7,519 nucleotides of DNA from Treponema sp. (GTDB taxonomy: Bacteria > Spirochaetota > Spirochaetia > Treponematales > Breznakiellaceae): positions 1 through 7,519 of the forward strand of contig JAIRRU010000053.1 in NCBI GenBank assembly GCA_031255815.1. Reading direction: 5' to 3'. Position numbers and translations under genes: made by a program. The notes under the pieces are model-generated. The model ran no database searches and was not told the origin of the DNA. It saw only the letters and a program-made list of their open reading frames with translations. Positions 1 through 6,089 of this stretch are shown in pieces. How positions within the stretch are numbered: position 1 is the stretch's first letter; each line of letters begins with the position of its first letter.

Positions 1-12
1 CGTTTATCCTGA

Positions 13-40
13 GCCGGGCCGGGTTTTGAAACCGCCCGGC
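13..40. other. Strong GC-rich hairpin, possible transcript end of an off-window gene
   Basis: GCCGGGC at 13-19 is the exact reverse complement of GCCCGGC at 34-40. Inside it, GGTT (22-25) pairs with AACC (30-33) around a TTGA loop, leaving a two-base bulge at 20-21. This gives about eleven pairs. Neither side carries a clear T-run, so it is not a textbook intrinsic terminator. It could be the end of a gene lying left of the window, or a structured 5' leader. The structure is seen; the role is inferred. Confidence 0.35.
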
Positions 41-237
41 GGCAATCGAATTACTGTTTACCACAATGCAATTTTATCCGCTAAGACAATGATAGCGGGT
101 TCAAAAAGGCAAAGCTGAAAACCGGCGCGGTTAAAGTACAAATACCCCGGATCATTCCAAAACTCCGGTTTTTAAAACAGCTTCCCGCCCCTTTCCTTTA
201 TTGATAAGGTCTGATATGCTTTTTCCCGGGAGCTTTC

Positions 238-243
238 GGAGGG
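238..243 (+). promoter_or_regulatory. Ribosome binding site of the glycosyltransferase gene
   Basis: GGAGGG lies four bases before the ATG at 248. It is a strong Shine-Dalgarno at slightly short spacing and supports that start codon. Confidence 0.7.
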
Positions 244-247
244 ACTA

Positions 248-1381
248 ATGAAAATTGGGATCGACACTTTTGCTTGCGGCGGCGGCAAATCGGGGGTCGG
301 TTTTTATTTAACCCAAATTTTGAAGCGGATCCCCCCCTCCGGCGCCCTTTACGAGCTTTTCGGCTGGGATTTTGACCGTTTTGCCTATAACGAGGCCGCC
401 CCGGATATGGAATTCGTCTCCCGCTGCGGGGTAAACGGCATGACCGCCAACTCGCTCTGGCATCTTTTCAAATACCCGGCCTTTGCCAAGAGCAGGGCCT
501 ACGACGCGTGTTTTTTCCCCGCCGCCCATAAACGGCCTCCCAAAGACTCCCCGTGCCCCACCGTCGGCACGGTACACGACATGGCCGCCTATTGGGGCAG
601 CCGGAAAACCCGGGAAAAGCTGGGCGCGGTACTCCGCATGGTTCTGCCCAACTCCCTGCGCCGCCTGGATCGGATAATCGCGGTAAGCGAATGGGTAAAG
701 CAGGAACTGGTGGAGCTTGTTAAGGTAAAGGAATCCCGGATCGATGTGGTTCCCAACGGGATCGACTCCTCCGCTTTTTACCCCCGGCCCCGGAACGAGG
801 AGGCGACGATCCTTATCCAGCCCTTCAGTTTCCGCCGGCCCTATGTGCTTTGCGTTTCCCGGCTCGATTATCCGGTAAAAAACCATATCCGCCTTATCAA
901 GGCTTTCGGCATTTTTAAGGAAAGGACCCGTTTCCCCTACCGGCTGGTTCTTGCGGGCGGCGACAGCCACGGGTCGGAGCGCGTCAAGGAGGCCGCCTCC
1001 TCTTCGCCCTACCGGAACGACATCTTCTTTACCGGGCACTTTCCCCTTAACAGCCTCCCCGAGCTTTACGCGGGGGCGGATTTTGTGGTACTGCCCTCCA
1101 TGTACGAAGGTTTCGGCATGGGGGTGCTGGAGGCCATGGCCAGCGGCATCCCGGTGGCCTGCGCCCGGGCGGCATCCCTGCCCGAAACCGCCGAACACGC
1201 CGCCTTGTACTTCGATCCCCTGAACGCCGAAGACATGGCCGATCGCATGGTTACCCTGGCTACCGCGCGGGATGTTTACCGGGAATGCCGCCGCCTCGGG
1301 CTTGAGCGGGCAAAGGCTTTTTCCTGGGATCGCTGCGCCGAGATGACCCTGCGGATCATCCAGGAAACCGCTGGCACATAA
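248..1381 (+). CDS. GT4-type glycosyltransferase (group 1 family)
   Basis: This is a 377-residue retaining glycosyltransferase of the GT-B fold, the usual length for family GT4. It probably transfers a sugar from a nucleotide-sugar donor onto a cell-surface glycan, glycolipid or O-antigen-like acceptor at the cytoplasmic face of the membrane. No signal peptide or membrane segment is visible. The N-terminal Rossmann domain opens with KIGIDTFACGGGKSGVGFY (residues 2-20), whose glycine-rich loop is typical of acceptor-side GT4 domains. HD at 110-111 and IAVSEWVK near 144-151 are also family-like. The C-terminal donor domain has VSRLDYPVKNH (203-213), where R205 and K211 fit the donor-phosphate ligands. 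It also carries the E-x7-E motif, E287-GFGMGVL-E295. The ATG start is supported by GGAGGG. Donor and acceptor cannot be told from sequence. No other glycan gene is visible; the small ORF at 1433 follows on the same strand after 51 bases and may share its transcript. Confidence 0.93.
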   Translation: MKIGIDTFACGGGKSGVGFYLTQILKRIPPSGALYELFGWDFDRFAYNEAAPDMEFVSRCGVNGMTANSLWHLFKYPAFAKSRAYDACFFPAAHKRPPKDSPCPTVGTVHDMAAYWGSRKTREKLGAVLRMVLPNSLRRLDRIIAVSEWVKQELVELVKVKESRIDVVPNGIDSSAFYPRPRNEEATILIQPFSFRRPYVLCVSRLDYPVKNHIRLIKAFGIFKERTRFPYRLVLAGGDSHGSERVKEAASSSPYRNDIFFTGHFPLNSLPELYAGADFVVLPSMYEGFGMGVLEAMASGIPVACARAASLPETAEHAALYFDPLNAEDMADRMVTLATARDVYRECRRLGLERAKAFSWDRCAEMTLRIIQETAGT

Positions 1382-1418
1382 TCAGGCTTTCGGTGTATAG
1401 TGATCCAAAACAGAGGGT

Positions 1419-1428
1419 AAGGGGGTGA
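1419..1428 (+). promoter_or_regulatory. Near-perfect Shine-Dalgarno of the small ORF
   Basis: AAGGGGGTGA differs by one base from AAGGAGGTGA, the full complement of the usual 16S rRNA 3' end. The AAGGGGG core ends seven bases before the GTG at 1433. An in-frame TAA at 1418-1420 leaves that GTG as the only sensible start. This is the main evidence that the short ORF is translated. Confidence 0.7.
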
Positions 1429-1432
1429 GGTT

Positions 1433-1636
1433 GTGGATGATTTTTCCCAGGAGGAGCTGCAGAAGATCCTGTCCCTAAAAGCCGAGCCTGTTCCGGAGAC
1501 AGGTTCCGAGCCCCGGTTCCGGCGCTTTGCCAGCCTTTACACCAAAGAGATGAGCGCCAGCCCTGAGTGCAAGCTGACCCAGGACGAGGTTGACCGGGTT
1601 CTTTCCGGCTCCGGCACCCGTTCCCCCGGCGCTTAG
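1433..1636 (+). CDS. Small acidic protein with two FliM/FliY-like EIDALL motifs
   Basis: This is a 67-residue protein I do not recognise as a named family. It starts at GTG behind a near-perfect Shine-Dalgarno and ends at TAG, overlapping the lon stop by four bases. It has no signal peptide, membrane segment or enzyme motif. Two segments look alike: DDFSQEELQKIL (residues 2-13) and KLTQDEVDRVLSGSG (47-61). Both resemble the LSQDEIDALL-type N-terminal peptide of flagellar switch proteins FliM and FliY, which binds phosphorylated CheY. The resemblance is by eye. The middle (about 16-45) is Pro/Glu- then Arg-rich and looks flexible. It may be a short adaptor or decoy carrying linear motifs, or a conserved hypothetical with chance similarity. 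The flanking genes (glycosyltransferase, lon) do not point to motility. The reading frame is probably real; function is unknown. Confidence 0.65.
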   Translation: MDDFSQEELQKILSLKAEPVPETGSEPRFRRFASLYTKEMSASPECKLTQDEVDRVLSGSGTRSPGA

Positions 1637-1658
1637 CCCTTCGCCTTGTTTTCTTTTC
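1628..1658 (+). terminator. Weak terminator-like hairpin after the small ORF
   Basis: GGCG (1628-1631) can pair with CGCC (1642-1645) across a ten-base loop that contains the TAG stop. A T-rich tract, TTGTTTTCTTTTC, follows at 1646-1658. The stem is only four pairs, so this is marginal. It would end the plus-strand transcript inside the antisense of the lon 3' end. Confidence 0.22.
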
Positions 1659-4173
1659 GCAGAATTTCCCCGCCGAAGAGAAGCGGGAAGGCTTCCGCGG
1701 CGTTTTCCACAAAATCCGCCTTCAGGGCGCCCCGCAGATCCCTATCCAGCTCTTCCCAGTCCTCCCGGTTGCTTTGGGGGAGGAGCACCCTTTCCATGCC
1801 GTTGCGGACGGCGGCGAGGAGTTTCTCCTTAAGCCCCCCGATGGGGAGTACCCGCCCGGTAAGGGTAAGCTCCCCGGTCATGGCAATTCCCGCCGCGGGC
1901 GGGGTTTCGCAGAGGGAGGAGAGGAGGGAGGAGGCCAGGGTGATTCCCGCCGAAGGCCCGTCTTTGGGGATAGCCCCCTCGGGCACGTGGATGTGGAAGT
2001 CCGTCTTGTCCAGATCCTTTTCCGCGAAGTTGTATTCACCCTGGGCGCTGCGGAGGTAGGAAAGGGCGATACGGGCGCTTTCCTTCATCACATCCCCCAG
2101 ATTCCCGGTGATGATAAGCTCCCCGCTTCCCGGGAAGTCCCTGGTTTCCACCGGAAGCATGGCGCCCCCGGTTTCAGTCCAGGCAAGGCCGTAGCATACC
2201 CCTATCCGGGCGTCCTTAAAAACCAGATCGTTCTTGTACTTGCGCCGCCCCAGGAGTTTTTCCAGATCCCTCTTGCGGACGGTTTTTTTAAAGCTCTCCA
2301 GCGGCTTTTCCGGATCCCTGCCGTAGTTTTTTTCCACCGCTTCCCGGGCCAGCCGCCTGACACAGCGGGCTATCTCCCGCTCCAGCCCCCGCACCCCGCT
2401 TTCCATGGTCCAGTGCCGGATAATTTCCAGCAGGGCCTCGTCCTTAAAAGCGATCTGTGTGTCTTTAAGGCCGTTTTCTTCCAGTTCTTTGGGCACCAGA
2501 AAACGCCTGGCGATAGCCAGCTTTTCATTCTCCCCGTAACCGGGTATTTCGATGATCTCCATGCGATCCAGGAGAGGATAGGGGATGGTGTGGAGGGAAT
2601 TGGCGGTGGTTATGAACAGAACCTTGGACAGATCGTAGGCCAGCTCCAGGTAATGATCGGTAAAGGAAAAGTTCTGCTCCGGATCCAGCACCTCAAGGAG
2701 GGCCGATGCCGGGTCTCCCCTGAAATCGCTGGAAAGCTTATCGATTTCGTCCAGCAGGATCACCGGGTTCATACTGAGAGCCTTCCGCATGGACTGGATG
2801 ATCTTTCCCGGCAGGGCGCCCACATAGGTCTTCCGGTGCCCCCGGATCTCCGCCTCGTCCCTTACGCCGCCCAGGGAGATGCGGGCAAAACGCCTGCCCA
2901 GGGCGCGGGCCACGGACTTGCCCAGGCTGGTTTTGCCCGTGCCCGGCGGCCCTACAAAGCAGAGGATGGGCCCCTTAATGCCCGTCCCCCCCGGGGCGGG
3001 CGCCTTGAGGGGCGGCGGAGCCTCCGGCATACCGGCCGTCTTCCCCGCCGGGGCGCCGAGGGCGGCTATCTGCCTTACGGCGATAAATTCCAGGATCCTT
3101 TCCTTGGCCTTACGCATGTTGTAATGATCCTCGTCCAGGATCCTTTCCGCTTCCGCCAGATCCACCGAATCGTCGGTGTATTCGCTCCAGGGGAGATCCG
3201 CTATCCACTCCAGGTAGCCCCGCAGCACCCCCGCTTCCGGGGAATAAGGCTGGAGTTTCCGCAGGCGCTTCAGTTCTTTCCGCACCTTGCCCAGCGCCTC
3301 TTCAGGCGGTTTCCTGCCGAGTATGGCCTTTTCCAGATCCGCGAATTCGTCTTCAACGGTTTCCTTTCCCAGCTCCCGGTTTATCTCTTTAATCTGTTCA
3401 TGAAGGATGTACTCCCGCTGGGTTTTTTCCATCCGGCTCTTTATCTTGCCGTTGATGTTCTTCTGCACCCCGAATATCTCGTTTTCCAGTTCGAGGGTTT
3501 CCAGCAGGAGTTCCAGCCGCCGGGAAAGATCCGGAACGGAAAGGAATTCCCTCTTTTTTTCCGCCTTTACCGCCATGGCGTTGGAGACCAGGTTTGCCAG
3601 GCGTTCCGGATTTTCGGTTCTTTCCACAGCCGCAACCGCGTCGGGGCTGATTTTTTTCGAGAATTCGGCGTAGCGGGCAAAGGATTTCTGCACCGAGCGC
3701 ATCAGGGCAAGGAATTCCGTGCCCGGCGGCTCAACGTAACCCAGGGTCTGTATGGGCTCGACCCGCGCCAGGCTTATATTGCCCTGCTGCCGCAGAACGG
3801 CGCCGGTTCCCCGGTACTCACCCTGAAGCACCACCCGGTAGGTGTTGTCCGGCAGCCGCAGGTGCTGGACGATGCGGACTACCGTCCCGGCGGGCTGGAA
3901 AAGTTCCGCATCCGCCGCCAGGCAGGCGGCAAAGAGCCGGCAATCCCGTCTCAGAGCCTCTTCCACCGCCTCAATTCCCGGTTTGTAGGAGATAAAGACA
4001 GGCACCACCGTATTGGGAAACAAAACCAGGCCCTGCAGGGGGAGCAGGGGGAACTCTTCGATAGCCGCTTTAACATTAAACGGCAAGGCCGCCGGCTTCT
4101 TCCGCGCGGAAAGAACGGCGGCGTTACCCTTGAGTCTTTCGATAAGTCCGGAAACACCCCCGCCGGGTTTCAC
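1633..4173 (-). CDS. lon: ATP-dependent protease La (Lon), LonA type
   Basis: This is an 846-residue cytoplasmic AAA+ serine protease that degrades damaged and some regulatory proteins. The N-terminal substrate domain begins near FPLLPLQGLVLFPNTVVP (41-58). A long charged helical region, about 195-310, leads into the ATPase domain. Walker A is GPPGTGKT (408-415) and Walker B is VILLDEID (471-478). The protease domain carries PKDGPSAG with catalytic Ser741, and GGLKEK with Lys784. The Ser-Lys spacing of 43 matches E. coli Ser679/Lys722. The enzyme therefore looks active. A Pro/Ala/Gly-rich stretch at about 372-397 interrupts the usually short link before Walker A. The start is GTG, three bases after the clpX stop and in the same frame as clpX. 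No good Shine-Dalgarno precedes it, so translation probably depends on coupling to clpX. An in-frame TAG just upstream rules out an earlier start. No intrinsic terminator is evident after the gene. Confidence 0.97.
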   Translation of the reverse strand: MKPGGGVSGLIERLKGNAAVLSARKKPAALPFNVKAAIEEFPLLPLQGLVLFPNTVVPVFISYKPGIEAVEEALRRDCRLFAACLAADAELFQPAGTVVRIVQHLRLPDNTYRVVLQGEYRGTGAVLRQQGNISLARVEPIQTLGYVEPPGTEFLALMRSVQKSFARYAEFSKKISPDAVAAVERTENPERLANLVSNAMAVKAEKKREFLSVPDLSRRLELLLETLELENEIFGVQKNINGKIKSRMEKTQREYILHEQIKEINRELGKETVEDEFADLEKAILGRKPPEEALGKVRKELKRLRKLQPYSPEAGVLRGYLEWIADLPWSEYTDDSVDLAEAERILDEDHYNMRKAKERILEFIAVRQIAALGAPAGKTAGMPEAPPPLKAPAPGGTGIKGPILCFVGPPGTGKTSLGKSVARALGRRFARISLGGVRDEAEIRGHRKTYVGALPGKIIQSMRKALSMNPVILLDEIDKLSSDFRGDPASALLEVLDPEQNFSFTDHYLELAYDLSKVLFITTANSLHTIPYPLLDRMEIIEIPGYGENEKLAIARRFLVPKELEENGLKDTQIAFKDEALLEIIRHWTMESGVRGLEREIARCVRRLAREAVEKNYGRDPEKPLESFKKTVRKRDLEKLLGRRKYKNDLVFKDARIGVCYGLAWTETGGAMLPVETRDFPGSGELIITGNLGDVMKESARIALSYLRSAQGEYNFAEKDLDKTDFHIHVPEGAIPKDGPSAGITLASSLLSSLCETPPAAGIAMTGELTLTGRVLPIGGLKEKLLAAVRNGMERVLLPQSNREDWEELDRDLRGALKADFVENAAEAFPLLFGGEILRKENKAKG
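2980..3060 (-). other. Low-complexity Pro/Ala/Gly insertion in Lon before Walker A
   Basis: Lon residues about 372-398 are Pro-, Ala- and Gly-rich, including PEAPPPLKAPAPGGTG. They sit between the conserved ILEFIAVRQ helix and GPILCFVGPPGTGKT. In the Lon proteins I know, this link is only a few residues. The frame stays open and the flanking motifs are intact, so it is an in-frame insertion, not a frameshift. Confidence 0.7.
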
Positions 4174-4176
4174 AGC

Positions 4177-5430
4177 CTAGGCGCTTTTTTGGAGCAGGTG
4201 AATCTCGGGGGGATCCGATCGTTCAACCACATCCTGGGTAATAATGACTTCCTTCTGCCCCTTCATGGAGGGTATCTCGAACATAATATCGGTCATCAGT
4301 TTTTCCACGATAGCCCGCAGCCCCCGGGCGCCGGTTTTCTGTTTAATCGCCGTGTCGGCAATGGCGTCTATAGCCCCCTCGGTAAAATGAAGTTTTACCT
4401 CGTCGATAGCCAGGGAGGCCTGGTACTGTTTGACTATGGCGTTCCGGGGCTCGGTGATTATCCGCCGCAGATCCTCCCTTTTGAGATCCTCAAGGCTTAC
4501 GGTAATGGGGAGCCTGCCGATGAATTCGGGGATCATCCCGAAGTGGATAAGATCATCCGGGTGAAGGGCGTCGTACAGCTCCTTCAGGTTTTTTTCGCTC
4601 CTTTCCTTTACGTCGGCGCCGAAACCCATAGGGTGCTGAACCACCCGCTGTTCGATGAATTTTTCAAGCCCCACAAAGGCGCCCCCGCAGATAAAGAGAA
4701 TATCCGTGGTATCAATGCGGATCATTTCCTGATTGGGGTGTTTCCTGCCCCCCTGGGGGGGTACGGAAGCGATAGTCCCCTCGATAATTTTGAGAAGGGC
4801 CTGCTGTACCCCTTCGCCCGACACGTCCCGGGTAATGGATACGTTCTCCCCCTTGCGGGCTATCTTGTCGATTTCGTCGATATACACAATGCCCCGTTCC
4901 GCAGCGGCAATATTGCCCCCCGCGTTCTGGATAAGCTTGAGCAGTATGTTTTCAACATCCTCGCCTACATAGCCCGCCTCGGTAAGAGTCGTGGCGTCCA
5001 CAATAGCAAAGGGCACCTTCAGTTTTTTCGCCAGCGTTTTCGCGAGAAGGGTTTTCCCGGTCCCCGTAGGGCCGATGAGAAGCACGTTGGACTTCTCTAT
5101 TTCCACGTCGTCGTTCTCCCTGGAAGGGTTGGCGATACGCTTGTAGTGGTTGTACACCGCCACGGAAAGGGCCTTCTTCGCGTCGTCCTGGCCGATAACA
5201 AAAAGATCCAGGTAGGTCTTTATTTCCTTGGGGGTGGGTATCTCTCCGGTAAACTGTGTGGAAAGATCGTGGTCCTCGTCGGCCAGGATCTTGCGGCACA
5301 CTTCCACGCATTCATCGCAGATGAAAATGTCGTTCGGCCCGGCAATAAGCCGCCGGGCAATGTCGTGGCCCTTCCCGCAAAAAGAGCAGGACCGCTCGAA
5401 TCCGCTTGAACCGTTACGAAGCCGTGCCAT
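4177..5430 (-). CDS. clpX: ClpX, ATPase and unfoldase subunit of the ClpXP protease
   Basis: This is a 417-residue hexameric AAA+ unfoldase that recognises tagged or damaged proteins and threads them into ClpP. The zinc-binding domain has C15-x2-C18 and C38-x2-C41. Walker A is GPTGTGKT (120-127) and Walker B is IVYIDEID (181-188). The pore-1 loop is GYVG (153-156) and the RKH loop lies at 229-231. The presumed arginine finger is R306 in PEFIGRLP, and sensor 2 is GARGLR (367-372). The ClpP-docking tripeptide, usually IGF or LGF, reads MGF (268-270), a conservative change. Length is normal for the family. I chose the ATG at 5430 because AGGAG lies five bases upstream and the protein then begins just before the zinc domain. 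The same frame stays open to 5562, but that extension is clpP sequence in another frame. The start overlaps the end of clpP by 17 bases, favouring balanced synthesis of the two partners. Confidence 0.98.
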   Translation of the reverse strand: MARLRNGSSGFERSCSFCGKGHDIARRLIAGPNDIFICDECVEVCRKILADEDHDLSTQFTGEIPTPKEIKTYLDLFVIGQDDAKKALSVAVYNHYKRIANPSRENDDVEIEKSNVLLIGPTGTGKTLLAKTLAKKLKVPFAIVDATTLTEAGYVGEDVENILLKLIQNAGGNIAAAERGIVYIDEIDKIARKGENVSITRDVSGEGVQQALLKIIEGTIASVPPQGGRKHPNQEMIRIDTTDILFICGGAFVGLEKFIEQRVVQHPMGFGADVKERSEKNLKELYDALHPDDLIHFGMIPEFIGRLPITVSLEDLKREDLRRIITEPRNAIVKQYQASLAIDEVKLHFTEGAIDAIADTAIKQKTGARGLRAIVEKLMTDIMFEIPSMKGQKEVIITQDVVERSDPPEIHLLQKSA

Positions 5431-6028
5431 CTTTTCTCCTCGCCAGAATTTTGTCAACCACTCCGTATGCAACCGCGTCTTCGGCGGCCATGAAAAAATC
5501 GCGCTCCATATCGCGGGCGACTGTTTCCGTGTCTTTTCCGGTATGTTTCGCGAAATAGTCAATGGTCATTTTCTTTAAGCGGAGGATTTCTTTCGCCTGA
5601 ATGCCGATGTCCCTGGCCTGGCCCTGGACGCCGCCCCAGGGCTGGTGTATCAGCACCCGGGAAGAGGGGAGCACGAGCCGCTTGCCCGGAGCCCCGGCGG
5701 TAAGGATCAGGGCCGCCATGCTGGCCGCCTGGCCCAGGCAGATAGTCTGGACATCGCACTTAACGTACTGGATGGTATCGTAAACGGCAAGCCCGGCAGT
5801 CACGGAGCCGCCGGGGGAATTGACGTAGAGGTTAATATCCTTGTCCGTGTCCTGGCCGTCAAGAAAAAGAAGCTGGGCTACGACAAGGTCGGCGGTAAGA
5901 TCGTTGATTTCTCCGTCAAGAAAGACAATCCGGTCCTTGAGCAGCCGGGAATAAATATCGTAGGAACGCTCGCCAACCCCGGTCTGTTCCACGACAATGG
6001 GAACCAGGGAATTCATCTGTTCATTCAA
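5414..6028 (-). CDS. clpP: ClpP, proteolytic subunit of the ClpXP protease
   Basis: This is a serine peptidase of family S14. It forms the double-ring chamber that degrades proteins delivered by ClpX. The catalytic triad is complete: Ser103 in GQAASMA, His128 in LIHQPWGG and Asp177 in [12 protein letters not shown]. The spacing (25 and 49 residues) matches E. coli ClpP. VNSPGGSV (69-76) is the conserved oxyanion-loop region. The length of 204 residues is normal. The start is uncertain. TTG at 6028 has AGGA eight bases upstream (6037-6040). The in-frame ATG at 6016 gives [12 protein letters not shown], the usual N-terminal length, but lacks a well-placed Shine-Dalgarno. A short propeptide, as in other ClpPs, could be removed either way. 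The gene lies 61 bases after tig and overlaps clpX by 17. Confidence 0.97.
   Translation of the reverse strand: MNEQMNSLVPIVVEQTGVGERSYDIYSRLLKDRIVFLDGEINDLTADLVVAQLLFLDGQDTDKDINLYVNSPGGSVTAGLAVYDTIQYVKCDVQTICLGQAASMAALILTAGAPGKRLVLPSSRVLIHQPWGGVQGQARDIGIQAKEILRLKKMTIDYFAKHTGKDTETVARDMERDFFMAAEDAVAYGVVDKILARRKDGTAS
5436..5440 (-). promoter_or_regulatory. clpX ribosome binding site inside the clpP 3' end
   Basis: AGGAG on the minus strand lies five bases before the clpX ATG at 5430, inside the last codons of clpP. It fixes the clpX start and places the overlap at 5414-5430. Confidence 0.75.
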
Positions 6029-6089
6029 ATTCTGCTTCCTGTTCGATTAATGCGCGGCGGAACCGCAGGCATTCATCTCTATATTCAAT
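6029..6089 (-). promoter_or_regulatory. tig-clpP spacer with clpP Shine-Dalgarno
   Basis: This 61-base gap holds AGGA (6037-6040) upstream of the TTG start at 6028. It also holds a GCGG/CCGC inverted repeat with an AA spacer near 6056-6065, too tight to be a good hairpin. Its tig-proximal end is a degenerate copy of the clpP start region. I see no intrinsic terminator or clear promoter, which fits read-through from tig into clpP. Confidence 0.5.

Larger units (their letters stand above)
1..247. other. Non-coding region upstream of the glycosyltransferase gene
   Basis: I see no convincing gene here; the stretch is more AT-rich than the rest of the window. It holds the hairpin at 13-40, two weaker inverted repeats and the ribosome binding site just before position 248. 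The weaker repeats are 120-124 with 128-132, and 147-151 with 164-168; the second is followed by five T. No convincing -35/-10 pair stands out: TTGATA at 201 and TATGCT at 215 are only 8 bases apart. The promoter of the plus-strand unit presumably lies here, but I cannot place it. Confidence 0.6.

Noticed and set aside
147..173. Hairpin CCGGA/TCCGG followed by TTTTT, possible terminator
   Set aside because: The stem is only five pairs with a twelve-base loop, and no gene is seen upstream of it in the window.
308..1198. 296-codon minus-strand ORF opposite the glycosyltransferase
   Set aside because: It is a shadow of a gene with intact GT4 motifs, and its translation is low-complexity without family features.
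1372..1377. TGGCAC resembling the -24 element of a sigma-54 promoter before the small ORF
   Set aside because: No TGC-type -12 element follows at the required spacing, and the bases are the last codons of the glycosyltransferase.
3089..3150. Repeated CAGGATCCTTTCC in lon
   Set aside because: Both copies encode similar ERIL peptides (KERILEF and AERILDED), so codon choice for a recurring peptide explains them.
1774..5409. Very long plus-strand open reading frame (1211 codons)
   Set aside because: It runs exactly antisense to lon and clpX, codon for codon, and its translation shows no recognisable domain, while the opposite strand encodes complete conserved proteins.
5431..5562. Longer clpX start at 5562 (44 extra residues)
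   Set aside because: The extension is clpP coding sequence read in another frame; the ATG at 5430 has a good Shine-Dalgarno and gives the normal ClpX length.
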